From: Mucilaginibacter phenanthrenivorans
GTDB lineage: Bacteria > Bacteroidota > Bacteroidia > Sphingobacteriales > Sphingobacteriaceae
Assembly (NCBI RefSeq): GCF_024721155.1
Contig: NZ_JAHVAP010000018.1
Span: 79,156 to 143,155 of the forward strand
Direction: 5' to 3'
Length of the DNA: 64,000 nucleotides
In this document: positions 17,568 to 25,937 of the stretch, piece after piece
Layout of the letters: each line of letters opens with the position of its first letter
Numbering within the stretch: position 1 is the stretch's first letter
Position numbers and translations under genes: made by a program
Notes under the pieces: model-generated
Told to the model about the DNA's origin: nothing
The model's database searches: none
The model's input: only the letters and a program-made list of their open reading frames with translations

Positions 17568-17911
17568 CAGTCATCTATAAAAAGATTTTGGAAGGACGAA
17601 TAGTGGAACAGCAATTGAGGACTCTTAAATTGAGGGCTGACAGTTTAGAAGATGTCAGAGCAGCTCAAAAAGAATCGCTTTCACAGTTAATTCAAGCGGA
17701 AGCAGAGCATCTTAATTCTATTACTTTTAAAAGAAATGTGCCTGAAAACATTGAGCGAATTAAGAATTCTATTGAACTGTTTGCGTCTCTATTAGACAAA
17801 GGGGCTGAAGTTCATCCCGCAATTGGAGCACCAGAGAACGTGTCTAACTTATATCCCAATTTAAAGGCCCTGCCAACTGTTGAATCGAAAATAAAACAAA
17901 TCAATCAGTAA
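17568..17911 (+). pseudogene. 3' remnant of an unknown gene cut by a MITE-like element
   Basis: An open frame runs through the right arm of the MITE-like element (from TTG 17519) into about 113 codons of normal-looking sequence starting IYKKILEGRIVEQQL. The first 17 residues of the open frame are repeat translation, so the original 5' part of the gene is missing or displaced. The remaining protein is helical and charged, probably a coiled coil (about 25-70 of the open frame), and ends PTVESKIKQINQ. It is not recognised. It could still be translated from the fused start. Confidence 0.55.
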
Positions 17912-17930
17912 AGAATTCTTTTCTCCTCCA

Positions 17931-18088
17931 CTGTTGCAAGCGCGTCGCTTGTGGTCCACTGCGGTGAATATGCGATAAATAATAAAAGATAGGTTACCCT
18001 AAATTTCCGTTACCTTTCTATTGGCTACCTAAACGCGGGCCACAAGGCAGGAGCCTTGCGGCAGCGCAACCGCTTGCGGGAGCTGGGG
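17931..18088. repeat. MITE-like element, copy 3 (left end shortened)
   Basis: Shares the core (ATATGCGATAAATAATAAAA) and right end (GGCTACCTAAACGCGGGCCA and on to GGGAGCTGGGG) with the other copies; the left arm is partly lost. Repeat A begins directly at its right edge. Confidence 0.8.
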
Positions 18089-18246
18089 CAGCAGATAAAA
18101 TGAAAAGCTGGAGGCATCTTGTTCCCACTGCCGGTTCAAGTGTCTCGCTTACAATATCGCTTTTGCAATGCAGGTGGCATTTTTGTTTACAGGCAAGCAG
18201 AATGCTTGTTATATTTTAGGTCGAAGTTGCTAAACTTCGACCAGTG
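18086..18246 (+). repeat. Dispersed repeat family A, copy 3
   Basis: Matches 3481-3640 over about 160 bases, with the palindrome at 18219-18242 and arms GGTCGAAGTT / AACTTCGACC. Lies at the 3' end of the NACHT gene. Confidence 0.85.
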
Positions 18247-18308
18247 GGGCATTTGTGTATGCCGCAGGTTCATGCCTCCCGATTTCAATAGCCCAGCTAC
18301 CGTATGTC

Positions 18309-21155
18309 TTATTGTTTTTTTTCTTTAGTATAGAAAGCATCATAAAATTTTTCATTTCCTTGGTTAAGGGTTTTACGATAATAGGGTTTAACCATATTTT
18401 GCAGGAAATCCCGGTAGCCGGACTGGGGCAAGCCTTTGAGTAATTGTGCGTACGGCTCTACAATGCTTTTAGATAGCATTTTCTGATGTGCGGCCTGCCG
18501 GATCACAGCCTGCGACAAGCCGGTACTTTTTAGCAGTGTATATTGCTTAAAGCACTCATCCGGCTTGGCTAGTAAGATAAACGTGAGGATCCAGTTGAAG
18601 CGGTCGCTGCCAAAGAACATTTGCTGGCCGAAGCTGGAATGATAGACTGGAATGATCTTTTCAACGCCAAATCGTTCAATGAACAGGTTGAGCATAGCTA
18701 GGTAGCTATCTTCATTGCCTACGCTTTTGAAATTCTTTAGCAGGAATAATTCCGCTGTTTCCTCGTGGTGCATTTCGTTTTGCAGGGTCATGATCAAACT
18801 GTTTTCATTGAAACCATTGGAAAATTCATAAGCAAATACGGTCAGTTCCTTGAGGGCCAATGTTTGACTTTTGATCACCGCTTCAAAGGCTTTCCGAAAT
18901 GGCGAGCGGAAACGATCAACCGCATAAATATTGATCAAATGGCCGAATAAGACCTGCGCATGGTCGATCTTACTTTCTTTGAGCGGGAATGTGTCAGCAA
19001 AAATGCTTTGTATAGACAGTGTGATCAGGTTGACAATGATCTTTTCGTTAATATTAGTAATGTATTTGAGAATCTGCAAAAAGAACATTAAGGCATCATT
19101 TTTATTTTTTTGCAGCTGCGCTTCTATAATCTTTGCAATAATCTTAGAATTTATCAGATTGCTGTCGATCTTGCAGATCAACAATTCCAGCACAACGGCC
19201 CAGGAGGCCAAACCGAGGTTCCGGTCCAGAATGTCGTTGAAGCGACGCTGGTTTTGACCCATATAAAAGCTACTGAAAATATAATAGGCCGTGAAATATT
19301 CCAGGAAGGTTTTGTGGGTGAATTTATTCTCGAAATAGATCGAGCGTAATTTGGCAAATTCTAAGAATTCAATAGCTGCCTTGTTGGCAAGCCGTTCGTC
19401 TTCGATCTCCCCATTTTTGAGCAAGTAAGCCTTGATATGCTGCTGAACAACGCTATTGTTAATCCTTTTATTGGGATTGTCAAACTGCCAGAACGCGATA
19501 GATGAGAACACGGAGGCTTTATTATTAATCTGAAGACTGATCTTCAGCTTCTTTTCTTTGTCATCCCGGTGTTCAACGATCGTATTCGTGCAGCCTTCAT
19601 AAATGGCTAATTTATTGGTAGGTAGTTCCAGTTCATTACGGTAAAGAATCAGGATCAAGGACAAAAGTAAAGGATTAAATTTCAGTTCTTCGTCTACCTG
19701 AGTAAGTTGTGCCAGGCAACCGGTGATCTCTTTTTGACGGCGGCCGGTATCCTGTTCTTCCTGAGTATACCATTTTTGCACATAGCTAGTCAGTTGCTCT
19801 TGATTAAAGTTCTTAACTTCTAATTCGTGAAAATCTTTGAAAGCAACTTCTTCATAAGATTCAAAACGACTGGTAACAACAATCCGGGCGTCAGGGTAGG
19901 TCGAGGCGAAATTTTCGATGTCATTGCGGACATTGATTCGTTCCTGGATATCAAATATTTCATCGATCCCGTCGAAAAAGATCAGACAGGGAAAAAATGT
20001 CAGGATCTTTATGATGCGTTCTAGAGAGATGTTGGTTTGGTACTCGCTTGCCAGCGTCTGCACGAGGAATTCGGCAAACCCGATGTTGTGCGCGACCTTT
20101 ACCTGGTTGTATCTGTGCAGTTCGATGCGGAAAGGAAGATAACGGTAAATATCGTTGTTGGAGAATACTGCTTCATCCCCTTCTAAGATCTTGCAGATCG
20201 AATATTTGATAATAGAGGATTTTCCTGCACCGGGATTACCTAGAATAACGAGTTTGTGATCACGGCTAAAAAGATCCTCTAGAGTATCTGCGGCAAATTC
20301 CCCAATCAAATTTTTAGACCAATAACTTTTAGTCATTCTGGCATCAGTTTCTAATAAGGCTTCCTTAAAAAAGGCTGTGTCAATTAGCTTACTTTCGGTA
20401 AATATGGGAAATTTATAAGTGATTTTGTGGCTGCCTTGGTGATAGATGTTACGAAACATACCTCTATTAGTAAAAAGCGGGGGGACAAACAGTTCATACA
20501 ATTCTACTTCACGAGGCCGTCGGCTTACGGATAGGCCGAAAAAATTCAACCGAGAAAAGTTATTGAGGCATTTCTCCCTGTAAGAGGCTTTAAAGGTGGC
20601 AAAGTCGGAATAATTGAAGTCCCGAGCGATCTTTAGGTCTGAGAATTGCAGTTCAAGCAATTCATTGATTATCTGAAAGATAAGCACATCATTGGTGCTT
20701 TTAATCAACCCATAAATGTCAGTGGCATCTAATATTTGGGTACTCGTGTTAAATGGAATCTTGCCTTTTACGATCTTATCAATAGCATCCTGTGCATAGC
20801 TTTTCTGCTTTTCGGTAAGCACATAAACCAATACCCTATCAACCCTTTTGGAGTGACCATATTTAATGAACTTAGTTAAGGTAGATTTGACTTTTTCCAA
20901 CGAATTCGTTGCGGTTACCTGTATGCCGATCTTGGCGTTATCGTCGATTAGGTCGAGGCTTTCAAAATTCTTCCGGTCGGTCTCGTTGACATTTTTAAAT
21001 TTCGCCTTAAATATTAAGTCAAGGATCGGTAGGATGATGTTCTCGGCGTGCTGATTAAGATCATATTCAGAATTAGCTGTAGCAATCTTGACTTGAAGTT
21101 GAAAACGACTTAAATAATCCCTAATAGAAACGAGCAGTTTGGCGTGGTTGGACAT
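18309..21155 (-). CDS. SMEK-domain NACHT NTPase (STAND/NLR-like)
   Basis: 948 residues. Residues 1 to about 150 match the SMEK domain: LNQHAENIILPILDLIF, then KIGIQVTATNSLEKVKSTL and VYVLTEKQKSY. A NACHT-type STAND ATPase follows with Walker A GNPGAGKSS at 306-314, Walker B LIFFDGIDEI at 391-400 and a sensor-like VVTSRFESYEE at about 430. The C-terminal 500 residues are helical, likely the sensor. Bacterial NACHT proteins are established as antiphage NLR-like systems, and SMEK is a known N-terminal domain of defence STAND proteins. Start set at ATG 21155 (MSNHAKLLV), where the SMEK domain begins; 15 more codons are open upstream but look unrelated. The role here as phage defence is inferred. 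Confidence 0.88.
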   Translation of the reverse strand: MSNHAKLLVSIRDYLSRFQLQVKIATANSEYDLNQHAENIILPILDLIFKAKFKNVNETDRKNFESLDLIDDNAKIGIQVTATNSLEKVKSTLTKFIKYGHSKRVDRVLVYVLTEKQKSYAQDAIDKIVKGKIPFNTSTQILDATDIYGLIKSTNDVLIFQIINELLELQFSDLKIARDFNYSDFATFKASYREKCLNNFSRLNFFGLSVSRRPREVELYELFVPPLFTNRGMFRNIYHQGSHKITYKFPIFTESKLIDTAFFKEALLETDARMTKSYWSKNLIGEFAADTLEDLFSRDHKLVILGNPGAGKSSIIKYSICKILEGDEAVFSNNDIYRYLPFRIELHRYNQVKVAHNIGFAEFLVQTLASEYQTNISLERIIKILTFFPCLIFFDGIDEIFDIQERINVRNDIENFASTYPDARIVVTSRFESYEEVAFKDFHELEVKNFNQEQLTSYVQKWYTQEEQDTGRRQKEITGCLAQLTQVDEELKFNPLLLSLILILYRNELELPTNKLAIYEGCTNTIVEHRDDKEKKLKISLQINNKASVFSSIAFWQFDNPNKRINNSVVQQHIKAYLLKNGEIEDERLANKAAIEFLEFAKLRSIYFENKFTHKTFLEYFTAYYIFSSFYMGQNQRRFNDILDRNLGLASWAVVLELLICKIDSNLINSKIIAKIIEAQLQKNKNDALMFFLQILKYITNINEKIIVNLITLSIQSIFADTFPLKESKIDHAQVLFGHLINIYAVDRFRSPFRKAFEAVIKSQTLALKELTVFAYEFSNGFNENSLIMTLQNEMHHEETAELFLLKNFKSVGNEDSYLAMLNLFIERFGVEKIIPVYHSSFGQQMFFGSDRFNWILTFILLAKPDECFKQYTLLKSTGLSQAVIRQAAHQKMLSKSIVEPYAQLLKGLPQSGYRDFLQNMVKPYYRKTLNQGNEKFYDAFYTKEKKQ

Positions 21156-21465
21156 AGGCGTATAGTATAATAAGGCTGATAAAAATTTAAAGATAACCAA
21201 TTTGTAATAACAAAATTTGATTTATGACCACTGGAATCGAAACATTCTGGAATATTGACTCCGACTTATCCAAACGCCTAAATCAAAAACCTGTTACTCC
21301 TTTTTGTTGCCACATAGTCCGAATTATAGAATGCTTTTAAAAGTCATTATTATTTTAAGCGGGGCGCTAATTAAGGGGATGCTTGAGTGGAAGGGGGCTA
21401 TTGGTGGGCTACAACAAAAGGGGAGGCTTGCGGTTGCAAAATTCTTTTGGAAGCGGTTGATATCC
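21156..21465. other. Gap between the NACHT and DUF2321 genes
   Basis: 310 bases. One short plus-strand frame at 21224-21340 (38 codons, MTTGIETFWNIDSDLSKRL) starts like a real protein and then ends in a Cys/His-rich run; it may be the 5' stub of a lost gene. Nothing else is seen. Confidence 0.35.
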
Positions 21466-21942
21466 TTAAGACGGCCAGACAGTTTTTTTTACCGCTTCAC
21501 TCACCACATCTACTAGTATATCTTTAAGGGCCATACCAACCGCCATCCCTGCTTTTCCAGCATATTTTTTGAATTTTAGTATAGCTAAACTGGTATTGGG
21601 TGTATTTTGCATTAAATTGTTAACGCTGTCTTTAAAGTCTTCCTTGTCGGCGTTGTCTAATTCGGAAAATTCAATCAATTCAAAGGCCGCTTCCTGTATT
21701 GCCGTTGTCCAAGGAAAAGGATGGCCGCAACTGTCACAATAAGATGGTAATTCATAAGTGCCGAAATCAAATATTCCTTCGTAATGCGCCTGACCTCTTA
21801 TAGGGCTTGCACAATCGGGGCATTGAATAATTGATTTGCTTCCGCATTTATCACAATATGTTTTATTTGCCGCAGGGGCGGACTTCGAATCTGCATTTAT
21901 CACATGTCCATTGAGGCAAACTTGAGCTACATCGTAATACAT
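21466..21942 (-). CDS. DUF2321-like zinc-ribbon protein
   Basis: 158 residues, matching the DUF2321 pattern: it opens YYDVAQVCLNGHVIN and has paired cysteine knuckles YCDKCGSKSIIQCPDCASPI (about 29-48) and YCDSCGHPFPW (about 68-78), which should bind two zinc ions. The C-terminal third is helical and ends in an amphipathic stretch (FKKYAGKAGMAVGMALKDI and on). Function is unknown in the literature known to me. It lies upstream of the NACHT gene on the same strand but 310 bases away, so operon membership is uncertain. Confidence 0.8.
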   Translation of the reverse strand: MYYDVAQVCLNGHVINADSKSAPAANKTYCDKCGSKSIIQCPDCASPIRGQAHYEGIFDFGTYELPSYCDSCGHPFPWTTAIQEAAFELIEFSELDNADKEDFKDSVNNLMQNTPNTSLAILKFKKYAGKAGMAVGMALKDILVDVVSEAVKKTVWPS

Positions 21943-22466
21943 TGATATAAGATTTTATATTTAGGTAATAAAGATAAAAAAAAGAAATTACTTCCTGCTA
22001 CCCGTGGATCCAGCTACAAATTACTATTCATAAAGGCTACTTTACGAAAGCATGAATTACCCTTCTCTATCGCAAGTATTCGGGCTGGCAAAAGAGGTAG
22101 GCTAATCGTGCCCCGCATTTAGGTAGCCTGCCTGCTATGCAGCAAAATGCCGGGTTAGGGATAGCAGCGGATACCGGCCCTGAGTCAGTAGGCAGTTTGT
22201 AGTGAGCAGTTGGCAGTGTTTAGCAGCATGCTTGTGGTATGCAGAATTTGCGCCTAAGGCCCGTGCCGTATGAGCGGATAGCCCGGCCACGCTTCTACTG
22301 GCGTGGAAACCACTGAAATCAGTTGGCAGTTTGTAGTTGGCAGTTGGCAGTGATTTTGAAGCGGGTTATTGGGTTGAATGATGTGCGCCTAAGGCTCGTA
22401 AGTAGTTGGCAGTTGGCAGTTGGCAGTAGGCAGTTGGCAATTGGCAGTGCTTAGCAGGGGGTTATA
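21943..22466. other. Gap with short tandem repeats
   Basis: No gene is seen in 524 bases. It contains three clusters of a heptamer-like repeat AGTTGGC / GGCAGTT (about 22183-22226, 22319-22352 and 22398-22447), the last with six near-perfect units. The rest is REP-like debris. Confidence 0.7.
22183..22447. repeat. Heptanucleotide tandem repeats (AGTTGGC)
   Basis: Units of AGTTGGC and variants AGTAGGC, AATTGGC and TTTGTAGT recur in three clusters, the densest at 22398-22447. Likely to vary in length between strains. Confidence 0.75.
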
Positions 22467-22904
22467 TCAATCATCATCCTCATCATTACTCTTATTCCAA
22501 TACGAAGTTTTGATATGGATAATATTGGGGTCTTCCGGCTCCTTCGGCAGGTCGCGGATCTTGCCGATGAAGATCTGGCCCTTGTCGTTGGCCCATACCT
22601 CGTACTCCATTTCGCCGGGGATCTCGCCGGTGAGCACGGTGCGGGGTGGGATCTCAAAATATTCCAGGATAGCCAGGATGGTTTTTCCTGCCTTTTCCAA
22701 GTCTTCAAAGGTTTGGTCGGCTTTGGCTTTGGCGGCCTGTACCTTGCGGTTACAGGCGATGATGGCGTCTAAGTCGCTTAAATGGCGTTGGTTGGTGTAG
22801 GGCAGCGCATCGGCCAACAGGGTGCTGAAGCGTTCGTTGCGTTTTTCAAGCAGCTGTGTGAGGTGGTAGTAGTGGCTGCACCAGGATGTAAATTCATTGG
22901 TCAT
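22467..22904 (-). CDS. Hypothetical protein, coiled-coil, acidic tail
   Basis: 145 residues. Not recognised. The first 85 residues are helical (TQLLEKRNERFSTLLADAL and VQAAKAKADQTFEDLEKAG), probably a coiled coil. A smaller domain follows around GEMEYEVWANDKGQIFIGKI, and the protein ends in an acidic run NDEDDD. No signal peptide or membrane helix. The overlapping minus-strand frame at 22451-22708 is Arg/Ser-rich and looks like a shadow. The gene sits upstream of nothing obvious; the ATPase gene on the same strand starts 2.4 kb away with repeats between. Confidence 0.55.
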   Translation of the reverse strand: MTNEFTSWCSHYYHLTQLLEKRNERFSTLLADALPYTNQRHLSDLDAIIACNRKVQAAKAKADQTFEDLEKAGKTILAILEYFEIPPRTVLTGEIPGEMEYEVWANDKGQIFIGKIRDLPKEPEDPNIIHIKTSYWNKSNDEDDD

Positions 22905-23668
22905 GGGGTTGGGGGGTTAGTGGGTGTGAGAAAATGTTTTTTTGTTGGCGTAAATACACGTATTTATGATGGTTAAACCGCTTCGGATCCGGGCTGCCAT
23001 GTACACGGGGGCTTATATGCGCCTTAGGCGCTACCGCTTTGTAGACATACCGGCTAAGACAGATCAGCGCCGTTAGGTGCTGCCCTCAGTGTGCAAGGTA
23101 ACCGGGCATTGGTGGATAAGGGTAGCCTCGATGAGGCACAATATCATGCGTTTATTTTTCTACAAAGCGGTTGCCCCGACGGGGCAGATCGTGCTGATGG
23201 TTTTTTTGCGGGTGTGGGTGCAAAGGGTGGTGTTAACGTTAATGCATTGGCGTAGAGTTGACTCACCCGACATTGCTTCGCTCGTCGACCTCTCTTCCGC
23301 GAGCGGTAAAGAGGTAGGAGAAAAAAAAATAAAAAATTCTTTCCCCTCTTTGCGCAGCAGAGAGGGGTGGTCCAGCGCAGCGTCGACCGGGGTGAGTCGA
23401 ATATACACGCGGCGTTAACGCAAATGTCTTTGCGTAGACTTGCCCGCGGGCGCTGCCACCATACCGTCATTGCGAGGAACGAAGCAAACTCTACACATGC
23501 TAATCAAGGAGCAATGGTATTGTGGTTACCAATCAAGCCGCTTTAAGGTCTCTAAAGGCATAAAGGTCCGATGATTGTCCTTAGCAGAGTTTGCTTCGTT
23601 CCTCGCAATGACGCGCGGAAGACAAGCGGCTGTAAAGTCTCTAAAGCATAAAGGTCCGTTGATTGTCC
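22905..23668. other. Repeat-filled gap before the ATPase gene
   Basis: 764 bases without a credible gene. From left to right: GC-rich REP-like pieces (about 22990-23220), repeat D copy 1 (23259-23400) and the REP cluster (23465-23701). Confidence 0.7.
23259..23400 (+). repeat. Repeat D, copy 1 (left of the ATPase gene)
   Basis: About 140 bases bounded by GACTCACCC and GGGGTGAGTC, with an inner ACCTCTCTTCCGCGAGCGGT and an A-rich centre. The same element in the same orientation lies at 25436-25577, on the other side of the ATPase gene. The outer ends are complementary, so each copy can fold into a long hairpin. Confidence 0.85.
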
Positions 23669-23701
23669 TTAGCAGAGGTTGCTTCGTTCCTCGCAATGAC
23701 G
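23465..23701. repeat. REP-like cluster with one left and two right arms
   Basis: Left arm 23465-23487 and right arms 23591-23613 and 23679-23701 are the same sequences as in 3654-3948, again with the right half duplicated. The last right arm forms the final codons of the ATPase frame (RHCEERSNLC), so the gene's 3' end lies inside the element. Confidence 0.88.
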
Positions 23702-25270
23702 CGCGGGGGAGGGGGCGTTTGCCTGCGTCGTCTTGAGTATATGATCCAGCAGTTGCGGGGTGAGCAGTTCATCAATTGCTGATGTTTTTCGGATCCGCGT
23801 GGGGTTGGGATTCTCACGGGGCGTTACATGCTCTACCTGTGTCCCCGGCGGGATTGCATGGTCCGTTAACCCCTCCCTGCCCTCCCGGGGGAGGGAATTT
23901 GCAGGCGGGTTGTTTTGGTTATTGGTCATTAGGTCATTTGCATATACTTCTCCATCCGCACATTCACGCATCCGCATATCCGCACATTCTTCCCCATCTG
24001 CACATTTTTCTTCCTGATTCGCACATCCACGCATCTGCATATCCGCACATTCTTCCCCATCTGCACATCCTTCTTCCTCATTCGCACATTCACGCATTTG
24101 CACATCCGCACATCTGAGCAGCCTATTTACCGTAGCCAGGCCTATGCCCAGCTGGTTTGCGATGTCGCGCTGGCTGAAACCTTTGGCGGAGAGGGCGGTG
24201 ATTTTTCGGGCCAGCTGCAGGCGGTCTGTGGCGGTACGGGTGAGCAGGTGGAGGCGTTCGGGGCTGTGGCCCTCGAACGCGAAGTGCAAAAAAGCGCCGG
24301 GCTTTTGGATGCGGCACAGGCATACGTTGTCGTGGCCGTAGCGCTGGCGGGTGTTGCGCTGCTTGATCTGTTTGAGGTAGCAAAGCTCATTGTCGAGGGT
24401 GCTTTTTCCGATGGCGAAAGCGCTGTCGGCAAAGTTGACGAGCAGCTTACTGCCGTGCAGGTCGTCGGAACTGATGGGTTGCGTGGCGTTGCGCCGTTTT
24501 GGGGTATGCGCCAGTACGAGGATAGACAGGTTGTGGTCGTTTTTTAGCGCCTTTAGGCTTTTCATGAGCGCAAGGGCTACCGCCGAGTTTTCGGTGCCGC
24601 CGCGCAGGCAGGTGATGTTATCGATGATGAGCACAGAGGCCTTTACCTGGTTGATCTTATATTCAATGCCGGCAATCAGCAGCTCGTTTTCGTCGACATT
24701 GGGCGGCGGATCGGGCAGGAAATTATACTGTGCCCGGAAAAAGTTATCCGAAAACTGGTGATCCTCGTCGCCCTGGCTGTACCGCAGGCCGAACTGGGTT
24801 TTGCTCAGCTCGAAATCGATGTAGAGCACCCGGGCGGGCGGCGCCTGGCAGGCAAAGGGTGCGAGGCTTTGTCCAAGCTCGAAATCGATGTAGAGCACCC
24901 GGGCGGGCGGCGCCTGGCAGGCAAAGGGTGCGAGGCTTTGTCCGCGTGCGATGCTTTCGCCGATCTGCACGGCGAGGATTGATTTGCCGATATTGGTATC
25001 CGCAAACAGCATGCAGAGTTCGCCCTGGTGCCAAAGCTCGCCAAGCAGCATTTTGGCTTCGGGTTCGCGCCGGGCCAGCTCGAGCCAGCGGTTACCTTTT
25101 TCGATGGTAAACAGGCGGTGAACGTCTTCGGGCGTGGGTCGTGTGCGTTCGGGGCGTTGTTTTGTGGCCTGCCGGAGCGGTAGTCCGCGGCTTTCGGCGC
25201 GCAATTGTTCGATGTAGGACGGGCGTTCGGAAGATGTTCCGAAGTGTGCCGGTGGAGGGTAGGTTGGCAT
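23669..25270 (-). CDS. RepA-like RecA-fold ATPase with C-terminal HTH and Cys-rich repeats
   Basis: 533 residues. Walker A ADTNIGKSI is at about 90-98 and a strand with the catalytic-Glu-like VLYIDFEL follows; VLIIDNIT is the Walker B. This is the fold of plasmid RepA/DnaB-like and COG3598 ATPases, which act on DNA. A helix-turn-helix (about 355-388, FSQRDIANQLGIGLATVNRL) follows. Two oddities: residues 110-132 are repeated exactly at 133-155 inside the ATPase core, and after the HTH comes a 21-residue Cys/Asp/Glu-rich tandem repeat (CADMQMRG, CANQEEK, CADGEE). The final residues are REP translation. Start ATG 25270. Function is unknown; replication or mobile-element maintenance is possible. 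Flanked by direct copies of repeat D. Confidence 0.75.
   Translation of the reverse strand: MPTYPPPAHFGTSSERPSYIEQLRAESRGLPLRQATKQRPERTRPTPEDVHRLFTIEKGNRWLELARREPEAKMLLGELWHQGELCMLFADTNIGKSILAVQIGESIARGQSLAPFACQAPPARVLYIDFELGQSLAPFACQAPPARVLYIDFELSKTQFGLRYSQGDEDHQFSDNFFRAQYNFLPDPPPNVDENELLIAGIEYKINQVKASVLIIDNITCLRGGTENSAVALALMKSLKALKNDHNLSILVLAHTPKRRNATQPISSDDLHGSKLLVNFADSAFAIGKSTLDNELCYLKQIKQRNTRQRYGHDNVCLCRIQKPGAFLHFAFEGHSPERLHLLTRTATDRLQLARKITALSAKGFSQRDIANQLGIGLATVNRLLRCADVQMRECANEEEGCADGEECADMQMRGCANQEEKCADGEECADMRMRECADGEVYANDLMTNNQNNPPANSLPREGREGLTDHAIPPGTQVEHVTPRENPNPTRIRKTSAIDELLTPQLLDHILKTTQANAPSPARHCEERSNLC
23933..24112 (-). repeat. 63-bp in-frame tandem repeat in the ATPase C-terminus
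   Basis: Units at 24050-24112 and 23987-24049 and a partial one to about 23933 each encode 21 residues containing CAD, RECAN or RGCAN, and CADGEE. The frame is kept, so copy-number change would lengthen or shorten the tail without breaking the gene. Confidence 0.85.
24806..24943 (-). repeat. 69-bp in-frame tandem duplication in the ATPase core
   Basis: Units 24875-24943 and 24806-24874 are identical but for one silent difference in the last Leu codon. Each encodes 23 residues from GQSLAPF to YIDFEL. The near-identity points to a recent duplication. Confidence 0.92.
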
Positions 25271-25435
25271 GGTGATAATGGATTACTACAAATTTAAGGA
25301 GTTGCAGCCATTAAAGTGCTGACACTGTTTTGTCAGTGGTTTGAGAGGGGGGGGGATGTTATTAGGTTGAGAGGCGGGTGATGTCGGCGTGAATGCAATT
25401 GCGTGAATGCATGGCGTGAACGTCGCGCGTAGGGT

Positions 25436-25577
25436 GGACTCACCCGGAGACGCTGCGCTGTCCGACCTCTCTTCCGCGAGCGGTAAAGAGGTAAAGAAAA
25501 AAAGAAATAAAAAATTCTTTTCCCCTCTTTCCGCAGGAGAGAGGGGTGGCGAGCGCAGCAACGCCGGGGTGAGTTGA
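25436..25577 (+). repeat. Repeat D, copy 2 (right of the ATPase gene)
   Basis: Same orientation and layout as 23259-23400: GACTCACCC, ACCTCTCTTCCGCGAGCGGT, an A/T-rich centre, then GGGGTGAGTT. Confidence 0.85.
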
Positions 25578-25905
25578 ATATACGCGCGGCGTTAACGTTA
25601 ATGCACTGGTGCCAATGTCCTGGCGCAGATTTACCCTCCCCGCCGACGCTTCGCTGGGCGACCCTCCCTTTGCTGCGCACAGGGAGGGTATGAAAAATGG
25701 GAAAGGGTTAAATGGTGAAAATGGAGTTTGCTGATAATCAGGATGTTTCAAAGTGTTCCGGGTGTTCCATGTGGAAAAACGGAACACTTGCAGCCCACCG
25801 GGATCGAATGCTTTTAACCCAAAACCGTACGCCCCGATGCCCGCTTTCGTTACAGCGCATTTGTTTTATTCTTTGGTAAGCTTTTGTATATCAATAAGTT
25901 GCAAG

Positions 25906-25921
25906 TTTGGAACAGCGATTG
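25906..25921 (+). promoter_or_regulatory. Shared 16-bp element upstream of fusion gene 1
   Basis: TTTGGAACAGCGATTG, 16 bases before the TTG start. The same sequence, with one G for A, lies before fusion genes 2 and 3 at nearly the same distance. The TTTG could be the end of a weak -7 promoter box, or the whole could be an operator. Confidence 0.5.
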
Positions 25922-25937
25922 CGCTTAAATAGTTCAA

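Larger units (their letters stand above)
25271..25937. other. Gap between the ATPase gene and the first permease fusion
   Basis: 667 bases without a credible gene. It holds repeat D copy 2 (25436-25577) and, at about 25630-25690, a related GC-rich hairpin piece. The last 100 bases lead into the first fusion gene and carry its shared upstream element. Confidence 0.7.

Noticed and set aside
22451..22708. Minus-strand Arg/Ser-rich frame overlapping the 145-aa gene
   Set aside because: Its composition is typical of a shadow of the better coding frame at 22467-22904.
24098..24547. Plus-strand frame of 149 codons opposite the ATPase gene
   Set aside because: It is antisense to a well-supported gene with Walker motifs; the GC-rich codons leave the opposite frames open by chance.
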